From the NCBI RefSeq assembly GCF_009796285.1, contig NZ_CP047020.1, positions 5,766,001-5,830,000 on the forward strand: a stretch of 64,000 nucleotides of DNA, read 5' to 3'. Shown here piece after piece: positions 27,562 to 36,023 of the stretch; within the stretch, counting starts at the first letter, position 1; every line of letters begins with the position of its first letter. Position numbers and translations under genes: made by a program. This stretch comes from Streptomyces broussonetiae. Lineage in GTDB: Bacteria > Actinomycetota > Actinomycetes > Streptomycetales > Streptomycetaceae. The notes under the pieces are model-generated. The model was not told the DNA's origin and did no database searches. It worked only from the letters and a program-made list of their open reading frames with translations.

Positions 27562-28410
27562 TCACCAGTGGACGACGACCTTGTCACCCACCTGGACCTG
27601 CGCGAACAGCTGCCTGATGGCGGACTCGTCGCGGACGTTGACGCAACCGTGCGAGCCGCCCGCGTAACCGCGCGCAGCGAAGTCGTACGAGAAGTGCACC
27701 GCCTGTCCGCCGCTGAAGAACATCGCGTACGGCATCGGCGAGTGGTAGAGCGTGGACACCCAGGTCCGCGCCTTCCAGTAGATGTGGAAGACACCCTCCC
27801 GGGTCGGCGAGTACTGGGTGCCGAACCGAACCGCCATGGTCGACACCGTCCGCCCGTCGACCATCCAGCGCAGCGTGCGCGTCGTCTTGTCGATGCACAG
27901 CGCGCGTCCGGTCAGGCAGCGCGGGTCGGGTGCGCCGGCCGGCTGACCGCCCATCAGATACAGCTCCCAGGTACCAGGGGCGTGCGTCATCGCCACCAGG
28001 CGCTGCCAGGTGACGGTGTCCGCCTGTCCGGTGGGCGGCAGCCCGCGCCTGCCCTGGAAGCCCTCGACGGCCCGCGCGGTCAGATCGTCGTACGACCCCG
28101 TCGGTCCGTCGAACAGCCAGTCCACCTGACGCAGCCGGGCCTGCAGGTTCCGCACCCCCGGCCCGCTGTCGCCGAGCGACCACAGGACGCGGGACGGCGC
28201 TGCGGCGGACGGGGTCGGGGCCGGGGCGGACGGGGTCGGGGCCTGGGCCGTCCGGGTGGTGACGGACCCCGGGCCCGACGGCAGCCGGATGTGCACCGGC
28301 GGGCCGGGTCTGCCGTCCGTGCCCGTCGGCTGCTGCACGGTGCAGCCGCACAGGGCGGCGAGGGCGGCACAGGAGGTGAGTACGGCGGCGAGCGGACCCC
28401 TGATCCTCAT
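27562..28410 (-). CDS. L,D-transpeptidase lipoprotein (PG-binding domain plus YkuD)
   Basis: This 282-residue protein has a lipoprotein signal with lipobox L20-C21-G22-C23, a Pro/Ser/Thr linker, and a peptidoglycan-binding domain (GDSGPGVRNLQARLRQVDWL, then GRRGLPPTGQADTVTWQRLV, about residues 80-140). The C-terminal YkuD domain has its catalytic cysteine in GGSHGCVNVRDESA (about residues 251-264) and a paired upstream histidine in AVHFSYDF. It should make 3-3 cross-links or attach proteins to peptidoglycan. The ATG at 28410 gives the lipoprotein signal directly; a longer frame is unlikely. Divergent from the mutase gene. Confidence 0.9.
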   Translation of the reverse strand: MRIRGPLAAVLTSCAALAALCGCTVQQPTGTDGRPGPPVHIRLPSGPGSVTTRTAQAPTPSAPAPTPSAAAPSRVLWSLGDSGPGVRNLQARLRQVDWLFDGPTGSYDDLTARAVEGFQGRRGLPPTGQADTVTWQRLVAMTHAPGTWELYLMGGQPAGAPDPRCLTGRALCIDKTTRTLRWMVDGRTVSTMAVRFGTQYSPTREGVFHIYWKARTWVSTLYHSPMPYAMFFSGGQAVHFSYDFAARGYAGGSHGCVNVRDESAIRQLFAQVQVGDKVVVHW

Positions 28411-28492
28411 GCCGGGGATGTTTCCCCGCGTGACCGCCGCCGAACTACGGGGCATGGTGAGGGGGGAGACAGAACGTACTGCGGAGGCATCC

Positions 28493-30073
28493 ATGGCGCG
28501 TGAGTCGGAATCGGGTCTGCCGATCGAGCCGGTCTACGGGCCGGCCGAGCTGACCGGCTGGGACCCGGCGACGAAACTGGGCGAACCGGGCGGCTACCCG
28601 TTCACCCGCGGGGTCTACCCGACCATGTACACCGGCCGCCCCTGGACCATGCGCCAGTACGCCGGCTTCGGCACGGCCGCCGAGTCGAACGCCCGCTACC
28701 GGCAGCTGATCGCGCACGGCACCACGGGCCTGTCGGTCGCCTTCGACCTGCCCACCCAGATGGGCCACGACTCCGACGCGCCCCTTGCGCACGGCGAGGT
28801 CGGCAAGGTCGGCGTGGCGGTCGACTCGGTCGAGGACATGCGGGTGCTGTTCGACGGCATCCCGCTGGACCAGGTCTCGACGTCGATGACGATCAACGCC
28901 CCGGCGGCCCTGCTGCTCCTTCTCTACCAGCTGGTGGCGGAGGAACAGGGCGTGCCGGCGGACCGCCTGACCGGCACGATCCAGAACGACGTCCTCAAGG
29001 AGTACATCGCGCGCGGGACGTACATCTTCCCGCCCGCCCCCTCCCTGCGCCTGACCGCCGACATCTTCCGGTACTGCACCGCGGAGATCCCCAGGTGGAA
29101 CACGATCTCGATCTCCGGCTACCACATGGCCGAGGCGGGCGCCTCGCCCGTGCAGGAGATCGCGTTCACGCTCGCCGACGGCGTCGAGTACGTGCGTACG
29201 GCGGTCGCGGCCGGCATGGACGTCGACGACTTCGCGCCCCGCCTGTCCTTCTTCTTCGTGGCCCGTACGACGCTGCTGGAGGAGATCGCCAAGTTCCGTG
29301 CGGCGCGCCGGATCTGGGCGCGGGTGATGAAGGAGGAGTTCGGGGCGCGCAACCCCAGGTCGCTGATGCTGCGCTTCCACACCCAGACGGCCGGCGTGCA
29401 GCTGACCGCCCAGCAGCCGGAGGTGAACCTGGTCCGGGTCGCCGTCCAGGCCCTGGGCGCGGTGCTCGGCGGCACCCAGTCCCTGCACACCAACTCCTTC
29501 GACGAGGCGATCGCGCTGCCGACGGAACGCAGCGCCCGGCTGGCGCTGCGCACCCAGCAGGTGCTGGCGTACGAGACGGACGTGACCGCGACGGTCGACC
29601 CCTTCGCCGGCTCCTATGCCGTGGAGCGGATGACGGACGACGTCGAGGAGGCGGCCGTCGGCCTGATGCGGCGGATCGAGGACCTGGGCGGGGCGGTGGC
29701 GGCGATCGAGCAGGGCTTCCAGAAGGCCGAGATCGAACGCAACGCCTACCGCATCGCCCAGGAGACCGACTCCGGGGAACGGGTGGTCGTGGGCGTCAAC
29801 CGCTTCCAGCTGGACGAGGAGGAGCCCTACGAACCCCTCCGGGTGGACCCGGCGATCGAGGCCCGCCAGAGGGACCGCCTCGAGCGCCTGCGGGCGGAGC
29901 GGGACCGAACGGCGGTGCACGCGGCCCTCACCGCGCTGAAGAAGGCGGCGGGCGGCGAGGACAACGTGCTGTACCCGATGAAGGAGGCGCTGCGGTCCCG
30001 GGCCACGGTCGGGGAGGTGTGCAACGCACTGCGGGAGGTGTGGGGCAGCCATGTGCCGTCGGACGCGTTCTGA
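28493..30073 (+). CDS. Methylmalonyl-CoA mutase large-subunit-like protein without B12 domain
   Basis: This 526-residue protein is the acyl-CoA mutase barrel: PFTRGVYPTMYTGRPWTMRQ and YAGFGTAAESNARY (about residues 36-70), the STSMTINAPAALLL segment, and NTISISGYHMAEAGA. TMYTGRPWT matches the tyrosine-containing motif of methylmalonyl-CoA rather than isobutyryl-CoA mutase. The C-terminal cobalamin-binding domain (DxHxxG) is missing, so it needs a separate B12 subunit, none of which is nearby. CGGAGG precedes the ATG. It stands alone, convergent with the Roco gene only nine bases away. Confidence 0.85.
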   Translation: MARESESGLPIEPVYGPAELTGWDPATKLGEPGGYPFTRGVYPTMYTGRPWTMRQYAGFGTAAESNARYRQLIAHGTTGLSVAFDLPTQMGHDSDAPLAHGEVGKVGVAVDSVEDMRVLFDGIPLDQVSTSMTINAPAALLLLLYQLVAEEQGVPADRLTGTIQNDVLKEYIARGTYIFPPAPSLRLTADIFRYCTAEIPRWNTISISGYHMAEAGASPVQEIAFTLADGVEYVRTAVAAGMDVDDFAPRLSFFFVARTTLLEEIAKFRAARRIWARVMKEEFGARNPRSLMLRFHTQTAGVQLTAQQPEVNLVRVAVQALGAVLGGTQSLHTNSFDEAIALPTERSARLALRTQQVLAYETDVTATVDPFAGSYAVERMTDDVEEAAVGLMRRIEDLGGAVAAIEQGFQKAEIERNAYRIAQETDSGERVVVGVNRFQLDEEEPYEPLRVDPAIEARQRDRLERLRAERDRTAVHAALTALKKAAGGEDNVLYPMKEALRSRATVGEVCNALREVWGSHVPSDAF

Positions 30074-30082
30074 TCCCCCGGC

Positions 30083-33073
30083 TCAGGCCTGCTGCCGAGG
30101 CGGGGCACCGACGTTGCCGGCCTGGGACGGCAGCGCGAGTGCTTCGTGCCCGGTGCCCGCGCCGAGCACGCCCTGCCGGTAGAAGCGCGCGTGTTCCCGG
30201 CACAGCCAGTAGGCCGGGCCTTCGGGGGTCGTGACCTTGTTGAGGCCGGCCCAGTGCTCCTCCGGGTCGAGCTGCTTGAGCAGGGCGTACATCTGCCGGT
30301 ACTCGGCATGATCCGTCGCCACGACCGTGGAGCGCGACTCCCGGTCGCTCAGCTGTCTGCGGGTCTCGTCGGGAAGCGAGTCGAGCAGCGCCTTCATCAG
30401 CTCCAGATCGTCCTTCATCGCCTTGCTCAGGTCCTCGGACACCGCTCCGACGGCCGCACCGAAGACGGGGACGACGTACTTGAGCACCTTGAGCGACAGA
30501 TGCACGTACGGCAGCACGACCTTCGTGAACTCCGAGTTCGCGGGCAGCTCGTACGGCTCGGCCCCCTCCAGCAGGTGCCACTCGCCGGGCGCCTCGCAGC
30601 ACAGGTGCAGCTGGAAGACGTCCCCGGGCCGCAGCCGGTGGCCCGCCTCACGACGCGACACCCGGCGCACCCAGAGCACGCTGGGGCAGATCGCCTCCTG
30701 CTGGCTCTGCTCGCGGCGCAGCAGCGCGAGGAATCCCCGCTGCTGCTCGGCCACCATGGCCGACACCTCGGCACGGGCCTGCTCGATCCCGTCCCGCACC
30801 TCGGCGTGCCGGCGCTGCCCGATGATCTCCATCCGGTCGAGTCTCTCGAGGACCTGGCGTGTCATCTGTTCGGACCGGTCGGCGGCCGGCCGTTCGATGC
30901 CCTGCAACAGGAAGGAGACCTCGACGTCCTCCAGGTGCTCCGGGCACTCGATCGTCTCGAGGGGAGGACGGCGGTCGAGCCGGGCCCGCAACTGCTCGTG
31001 CCGGAACTCGTGCGGGCATGCGCTGCCGTCCGGGTACCGGTGCGGGCACGGAACGAGGCGGGTGATGTCGAGGCCGGGATAGCGCTGGAGGGTCTGCTCG
31101 AATCCGTCCTTGAGCACGGCGAAGAAGTCGTGCGGGTACGAGCCCCGCACCCGCAGCTCGGCCGTCTTCGCATGGCGGTCCACCGTCACCAGCGCGGCGT
31201 GCACACCGTCCGGATGCCGGAGCAGCGCTCCGGAGCGCCAGCGCACGGGGGTGGAGAACCGGTGCTCACGGGCGATGAACCAGGTGGGGATGCCCGGAGG
31301 GACCGTGTGCAGCCGGTAGCGCAGGCGCAGTTCCCGCTGACCGAGGCGCTCCGGGGAGTTCCACTCGTCCTGGTACGGCGGCGGGTTCCAGGGCAGCAGT
31401 TCCACCACGAGGCTCGCGGCCTGGTCCTCGGTCCGGTACGAGAGGTCGAAGTTCTCCATCATGCGGATGAGGTGACGCCGCATGGACCGCTCGACGTCCC
31501 GCCAGAGCGTGGCCCCGAAGGAGTGGTGGAACAGGCCTCCCTCGTTGAGGACGTCCTCGGAGTCGAGCACCCGGCTGATGTAGGCCGTCAGCCACTGGGG
31601 GCGCAGGACGACGAGATCGCACAGCTCCTCGTCGTCCGGGTAGTAGAGGAGGTCGCCGAGGCTGTGCAGTGCGGCGGTGAGCGAGACCTGGTGCGAAGGC
31701 TCGCGCACACCGGCCGCCGAGAGCAGCTCGTTCAGCTCCTCCGGCGTGATGTGCTTGTCCTCGGCCGCCCGTACCGTGTCCGCGGCCCGCAGCCAGGTAC
31801 GCGGCCAGGTCACGCCCATCAGGGGGAGTCCGGCGACCTGTCGGCGAATGACCTCGCGCACCTGCGCGACACCGGCACCGCTCGCGCTGTCCGCACTGAG
31901 ACTTTCGACGATCAGCCCCGGATACGTCTCCTGCAACTCGTCCAGGGGGAGGTCAGGGGGCCGCGGCCCGAGATGCGTGGCGACCAGCACGACGGGAGCC
32001 TGCGGCGCCCTGGCCTTGATCATGTCGAGCCAGTAGTGCAGCTTGCTGCCCTCCCAGCCGATCTGCGCGTCCCACAGCAGCAGGAAGAGCGAGCGGTCGG
32101 TCAGGAAGAACTGGTGGGTGGCGTGGTAGATCTCCTGACCGCCGAAGTCCCATGTGCTCAGCCGCATGGTCACGTCCTCCCCGGCGGGGGGATGCGGATG
32201 CGGCATGTCCAGCGTGCCGACGGTGAGCCCGTGGGTGCTGTCCTCGTTCGGGTTGTGGGTCTCTCCGCGCAGGGCCCGCAGGAGCGAGGTCTTGCCCACG
32301 CGGCCCTCGCCGACCACGACGACCTTGGACGACCACTGGCGCACGGGGTCGGCCTGCGTCTCGGCGAGGAAGGTGACGACGGCCTGCGCGCCGGCGGCGA
32401 CCACCTCGGGGGGTGGGCTGGTCAGGGGGTTGCCGTGGAGCCCCAGTGAGCGGAGTTCGCGGAGGGCGCCCATGCTCTCGGGAAGTTCGGAGAGGTGGTT
32501 CCCGGCCAGTTCCAGGCGTTGGAGTCGGGCGAGGCGGCCGATGTCCTCGGGCAGGGCGGTCAGGAAGTTGGCGGGCAGCCACACCGTTTCGAGTTCGGTG
32601 AGGTTCGTGATCCAGGCGGGCAGGGATTCGATCGAGTTCTCGCCGAGTGCGAGGAACGTGAGCCTGGTGAGGTGCTGGAGCGTGTCGGGCAAGGTGGCGA
32701 GGCGGTTGCCGTAGAGCTGGAGCTGCCTCAACCGGGTCAGGTTGCCGAGGCTGTCCGGGATCGCGACCACCTCGTTGAAGTCCAGTCCCAGGCCGACGAG
32801 GCGAGTGAGTCCGCCGACCGACTCCGGAACGGTGACGAGAGCGTTGTGATCTGCGGAGAGCTGCTCGAGCCCGGTGAGGTCCCCGATCCACTCGGGCAGC
32901 TCTTCGAGGCTGTTCGAGTCGAGGATGAGCCTGGTGAGGTGCGTCAGCCCGCGCACCTCCTCCGGCACCGTCGTCAGGTCGAGCCCGGCGAGGTCGAGCA
33001 CCTGGCGCTCGGTCGCCCGACACGCGTCGATCCGTTCGCGCGCCTCAGCGAGACCGTCGTCCGTCGAAGCCAA
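30083..33073 (-). CDS. Roco-family protein: leucine-rich repeats, Roc GTPase, COR domain
   Basis: This 996-residue protein starts with about nine leucine-rich repeats of 23 residues (LxxLxLxxNxLxxLPxxIGxLT; residues 20-230). A Ras-like Roc domain follows, with P-loop GEGRVGKTSLLRAL (about 256-269), THGLTVG switch and G3 motif WDFGGQEIYHATHQFF. The G4 position reads ATHLG, lacking the usual aspartate. The COR region (about 400-700) includes a Cys/His cluster (PCPHRYPDGSACPHEF, then IECPEHLEDVEVSFLLQG). Next is a coiled coil (about 725-775) and a C-terminal region of unknown fold. No kinase is present. TTG 33073 has GGGGGA upstream; GTG 33151 is an alternative. Bacterial Roco proteins are relatives of LRRK2; their physiological role is mostly unknown. 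Confidence 0.88.
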   Translation of the reverse strand: MASTDDGLAEARERIDACRATERQVLDLAGLDLTTVPEEVRGLTHLTRLILDSNSLEELPEWIGDLTGLEQLSADHNALVTVPESVGGLTRLVGLGLDFNEVVAIPDSLGNLTRLRQLQLYGNRLATLPDTLQHLTRLTFLALGENSIESLPAWITNLTELETVWLPANFLTALPEDIGRLARLQRLELAGNHLSELPESMGALRELRSLGLHGNPLTSPPPEVVAAGAQAVVTFLAETQADPVRQWSSKVVVVGEGRVGKTSLLRALRGETHNPNEDSTHGLTVGTLDMPHPHPPAGEDVTMRLSTWDFGGQEIYHATHQFFLTDRSLFLLLWDAQIGWEGSKLHYWLDMIKARAPQAPVVLVATHLGPRPPDLPLDELQETYPGLIVESLSADSASGAGVAQVREVIRRQVAGLPLMGVTWPRTWLRAADTVRAAEDKHITPEELNELLSAAGVREPSHQVSLTAALHSLGDLLYYPDDEELCDLVVLRPQWLTAYISRVLDSEDVLNEGGLFHHSFGATLWRDVERSMRRHLIRMMENFDLSYRTEDQAASLVVELLPWNPPPYQDEWNSPERLGQRELRLRYRLHTVPPGIPTWFIAREHRFSTPVRWRSGALLRHPDGVHAALVTVDRHAKTAELRVRGSYPHDFFAVLKDGFEQTLQRYPGLDITRLVPCPHRYPDGSACPHEFRHEQLRARLDRRPPLETIECPEHLEDVEVSFLLQGIERPAADRSEQMTRQVLERLDRMEIIGQRRHAEVRDGIEQARAEVSAMVAEQQRGFLALLRREQSQQEAICPSVLWVRRVSRREAGHRLRPGDVFQLHLCCEAPGEWHLLEGAEPYELPANSEFTKVVLPYVHLSLKVLKYVVPVFGAAVGAVSEDLSKAMKDDLELMKALLDSLPDETRRQLSDRESRSTVVATDHAEYRQMYALLKQLDPEEHWAGLNKVTTPEGPAYWLCREHARFYRQGVLGAGTGHEALALPSQAGNVGAPPRQQA

Positions 33074-33213
33074 TTCCCGTCCCCCACCCTGTACTTCGCC
33101 CGGAGGGCTCCTTTGTCCCTCGTGAGACACACAGGGTAGGGATTGCGTCACTCACGGGTCAGGACAATCCGGGAATCCGTCCGCACTCGTGCTTCCGTGC
33201 GACACTCCTTTCC

Positions 33214-33864
33214 ATGTTCGGCGTCATCGATCTCCCCACCTATCTGGCCGGCCTCGCGCTGATCGTGGTGCTGCCCGGGCCCAACTCGTTGTATGTGCTG
33301 TCCGTCGCCGCCCGGCGCGGGGTGCGGGCCGGGTACACCGCTGCCGCGGGGGTGTTCTGCGGGGACACCGTGCTGATGACGTTGTCCGCCGCCGGGGTGG
33401 CTTCCCTGCTGAAGGCCAACGCCGTGCTGTTCGGGATCGTGAAGTACGCAGGCGCCGGATACCTGACCTGGCTGGCGTTCGGGATGCTGCGCTCGGCCTG
33501 GCAGCTGTGGCGGACGCGGCGGGAGCAGGCCGTGCAGGAGGAGGCGCCCGCGCGGGCCGCCGAGGAGCGGCCCTTCAGGCGGGCCCTCGTCGTCAGCCTC
33601 TTCAACCCCAAGGCGATCCTGTTCTTCGTCGCCTTCTTCGTGCAGTTCGTCGACCCGGGCTACGCCTACCCGGCCCTCTCCTTCGCCATCCTCGGCGCCT
33701 TCGGGCAGCTGGCCAGCTTCCTGTACCTCAGCACGCTGATATTCGGCGGGACCCGCCTGGCCACCGCGTTCCGGCGCCGCAAGCGGCTGTCGGCGACGGC
33801 CACTTCGGCTGCCGGTGCGCTGTTCCTCGGGTTCGCGGTCAAGCTGTCGCTGGCCGGTTCGTAG
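33214..33864 (+). CDS. LysE/RhtB-family amino acid exporter (LeuE-like)
   Basis: This 216-residue protein has the six-helix LysE layout, starting PTYLAGLALIVVLPGPNSLY with the family PGPN motif, then AAGVFCGDTVLMTLSAAGV, and the conserved SLFNPKAILFFVAFFVQFV (about residues 128-146) after a polar central loop. The family exports amino acids such as leucine, threonine or lysine; the closest named relative is LeuE. Divergent from the Roco gene with a 140-base gap. Its last 26 bases overlap the convergent monooxygenase gene. Confidence 0.87.
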   Translation: MFGVIDLPTYLAGLALIVVLPGPNSLYVLSVAARRGVRAGYTAAAGVFCGDTVLMTLSAAGVASLLKANAVLFGIVKYAGAGYLTWLAFGMLRSAWQLWRTRREQAVQEEAPARAAEERPFRRALVVSLFNPKAILFFVAFFVQFVDPGYAYPALSFAILGAFGQLASFLYLSTLIFGGTRLATAFRRRKRLSATATSAAGALFLGFAVKLSLAGS

Positions 33865-35239
33865 CCGGTCGAAGACCGGTCCCGGACAGGTAGGCCCGCA
33901 GTCCTCGCGCCGTCTCGCCCGCCCAGCCCACGTAGCCGTCCGGGCGGATCAGGAACACCCCCGGGCCGTACGACTCCGGGGCCGCGGGGAGCGACCTGAG
34001 ACCCCCGGCCGTGGTCTGTGCGCCCAGGAGGGTCCAGTGCGGCCCCCTGAACGCGTCGAGGAGGCGTACGCCGTTCACCGTGCCGTCGGGGGCCCGGTCG
34101 CCCGCCCGTACCGGGCCCGGGTGCGCACGGGTCTCCCGCGTCAGCGACGACTCCCGGTATCCCAGATCGAGTTGGACCGTCGCCTTGCCGCGGCGGACCT
34201 CGCCCCGGTGTACCCCGGTCGACAGGTCCAGCATCGCGGCGGCGTTCGGCCGGCGCTCCTCCTCGTAGGTGTCCAGGAGGGCTTCCGCGGCACCGTCCCG
34301 CAGCACCGCGCCCAGTTTCCAGCCCAGGTTGTAGGCGTCCTGGACGCTGGTGTTCAGGCCCTGGCCGCCCGCCGGGGAGTGGACGTGCGCCGCGTCGCCC
34401 GCGAGGAAGACGCGGCCCACCCGGAAACGGTCCGCCAGCGCCGCGCGCGGGCGGAAGTCCGAGGCCCAGCGCAGCCGGGTGACGGCGTCCCCGCCGAGGT
34501 GCGTGTACGCGGCGACCAGCTTGCGGATGCCGTCCGCGGACAGATCGGGTTCCGTGCCCTGCGGCAGGCGTGCCTGCAGCTGGAAGTCGTCCGTGCCGGG
34601 CAGCGGGCACAGGCCGAGATAGGTGTCGTCCGGCCCCGGGAACATGTGCCAGTGGTTGCGGTCCAGGCCCCGTACCCGTACGTCCGCCACCAGGAACGGC
34701 GCCGGGTCCACCGTCTCGCCGGCCATGCCGACGCCCAGCGCGCGCCGGATCGCCGAGCGTCCTCCGTCGGCCGCGACGACGTACCGTGCGCGCAGTGTCG
34801 TACCGTCGGCGAAGCGGGCGCGCACGCCGTCCGCGTCCTGGTCCAGGCCGGTCGGCTCGCGCCCGAAGGCGACCTTCCCGCCCAGCTCCGTCAGCCGCGC
34901 GTACAGCGCCTCCTGGGTGCGCCACTGCGCGACCATCAGGGGCTCGGTGTACGGCGCGCCCTCGTCCGCCTCGATCCTGTCGAACACCGGCTGTTCGCCG
35001 ACGCGCTCGCCGCCCCGCCAGACCGTCCGGTTCGGGTACGGCCCGCCCACCGCTCGGATCGCCTCCAGCAGGCCCAGGTCGTCGAAGACCTCCTGGGTGC
35101 GCGGCTGGATCCCCTTGCCGCGCGAGCCGGGAAAGAGCCGTCCGTCCCGCTCCACCACCAGTGCGTCCACGCCCCGGCGGGCGAGGTCGATGCCCAGGGT
35201 CAGGCCCGTCGGGCCCGCGCCCACGATCAGGACGTCCAC
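33839..35239 (-). CDS. FAD-dependent aromatic monooxygenase (group A type)
   Basis: This 466-residue flavoprotein has the N-terminal dinucleotide loop VLIVGAGPTGLTLGIDLARRG (about residues 3-23, one conserved glycine set), the DG motif VVAADGGRSAIRRALG near residue 160, and the second FAD motif FLAGDAAHVHSPAGGQGLN near residue 290. It should hydroxylate an aromatic compound with NAD(P)H and oxygen. Similar enzymes hydroxylate polyketides or inactivate antibiotics such as tetracycline or rifampicin. It is divergent from a TetR gene with two matching palindromes between them, so it is probably induced by a substrate-like compound. Confidence 0.87.
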   Translation of the reverse strand: MDVLIVGAGPTGLTLGIDLARRGVDALVVERDGRLFPGSRGKGIQPRTQEVFDDLGLLEAIRAVGGPYPNRTVWRGGERVGEQPVFDRIEADEGAPYTEPLMVAQWRTQEALYARLTELGGKVAFGREPTGLDQDADGVRARFADGTTLRARYVVAADGGRSAIRRALGVGMAGETVDPAPFLVADVRVRGLDRNHWHMFPGPDDTYLGLCPLPGTDDFQLQARLPQGTEPDLSADGIRKLVAAYTHLGGDAVTRLRWASDFRPRAALADRFRVGRVFLAGDAAHVHSPAGGQGLNTSVQDAYNLGWKLGAVLRDGAAEALLDTYEEERRPNAAAMLDLSTGVHRGEVRRGKATVQLDLGYRESSLTRETRAHPGPVRAGDRAPDGTVNGVRLLDAFRGPHWTLLGAQTTAGGLRSLPAAPESYGPGVFLIRPDGYVGWAGETARGLRAYLSGTGLRPATNRPATA

Positions 35240-35249
35240 GAGAATTCTC

Positions 35250-35264
35250 CTTAACGCCGTTAAG
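35250..35264. promoter_or_regulatory. TetR operator, copy 1
   Basis: CTTAACGCCGTTAAG is a perfect 15-bp palindrome around a central base, 10 bases upstream of the monooxygenase ATG, in the gap shared with the divergent TetR gene. Confidence 0.8.
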
Positions 35265-35286
35265 TGCCGTTGCCCATGAGCGTGCC

Positions 35287-35301
35287 CTTAACGCTGTTAA
35301 G
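35287..35301. promoter_or_regulatory. TetR operator, copy 2
   Basis: CTTAACGCTGTTAAG repeats the first site with one mismatch, 37 bp further on and 9 bases before the TetR GTG. Two sites in one 71-base divergent gap indicate autoregulation plus control of the monooxygenase. Confidence 0.8.
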
Positions 35302-35310
35302 CTGTCAAGT

Positions 35311-35961
35311 GTGAGCCCCGAGAAACGCGCCCCCCTGGACCGCCGACGCGTCGCCGACACGGCGCTGCGCCTGCTGAACGAGACCGGCCTGGAGGGGCTG
35401 ACGCTGCGCGCCATCGCCAAGGAGCTGGACGTCAAGGCGCCCGCCCTGTACTGGCACTTCAAGGACAAGCAGGCGCTGCTCGACGAGATGGCGACGGAGA
35501 TGTACCGGCGGATGACCGCCGGGAGCGTGCTCGATCCGGACGACAGCTGGCAGGAGCGGCTGTCGCGGGTCGGCCGCGGGCTGCGGGAAGCGCTGCTCGG
35601 CTATCGCGACGGCGCCAAGGTCTTCAGCGGCTCACGCTTCACCGGCATCGAGCACGCCCCGGCCCTCGAGGCGAACCTGCGGCTGCTCACGCAGGCCGGG
35701 CTCGGCCTCGCGCAGGCGGTCGACGCGGGCCGCACGGTGAACGTGTACACCATCGGCTTCGTCACCGAGGAACAGGGCGTACGGCCCCTGCCGGGCGAGC
35801 GCCGGGAGGGGTACGACATCGACGAGCGGGCCCGGCGACTGGCGGACTTCCCGCTCGCGGCGGCGGCCGGTGAACGGCTCTTCGACGACTACGACCGCCA
35901 GTTCGAGGAAGGACTGGCGGTCGTGATCGCGGGGATCGGAGCGCGGTACGGGATCGGCTGA
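35311..35961 (+). CDS. TetR-family repressor (TetR_C_1 type)
   Basis: This 216-residue regulator has an N-terminal HTH (RRVADTALRLLNETGLEGLT, then LRAIAKELDVKAPALYWHFK, residues 11-50), of the class that ends with ALYWHFK as in TetR itself, followed by a tetracycline-repressor-like C-terminal domain. GTG 35311 begins right after the second palindrome, so the mRNA may be nearly leaderless. It probably represses itself and the divergent monooxygenase, releasing DNA on binding a small aromatic ligand. Confidence 0.9.
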   Translation: MSPEKRAPLDRRRVADTALRLLNETGLEGLTLRAIAKELDVKAPALYWHFKDKQALLDEMATEMYRRMTAGSVLDPDDSWQERLSRVGRGLREALLGYRDGAKVFSGSRFTGIEHAPALEANLRLLTQAGLGLAQAVDAGRTVNVYTIGFVTEEQGVRPLPGERREGYDIDERARRLADFPLAAAAGERLFDDYDRQFEEGLAVVIAGIGARYGIG

Positions 35962-36019
35962 CCTCGATCGGCTGACCGCGGTCGGCTCACCGCGGTCGGC
36001 TCACCGGTGCGAGCCGACC
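35952..36019. terminator. 14-bp tandem repeat ending in a hairpin between convergent genes
   Basis: Four 14-bp units of the form GRTCGGCTSACCKS run from 35952 to 36007, the first overlapping the TetR stop. The last unit contributes GGTCGGCTC (35994-36002), which pairs with GAGCCGACC (36011-36019) over an 8-base loop. The structure ends five bases before the convergent acyltransferase stop and probably terminates both transcripts. Confidence 0.75.
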
Positions 36020-36023
36020 GGGA

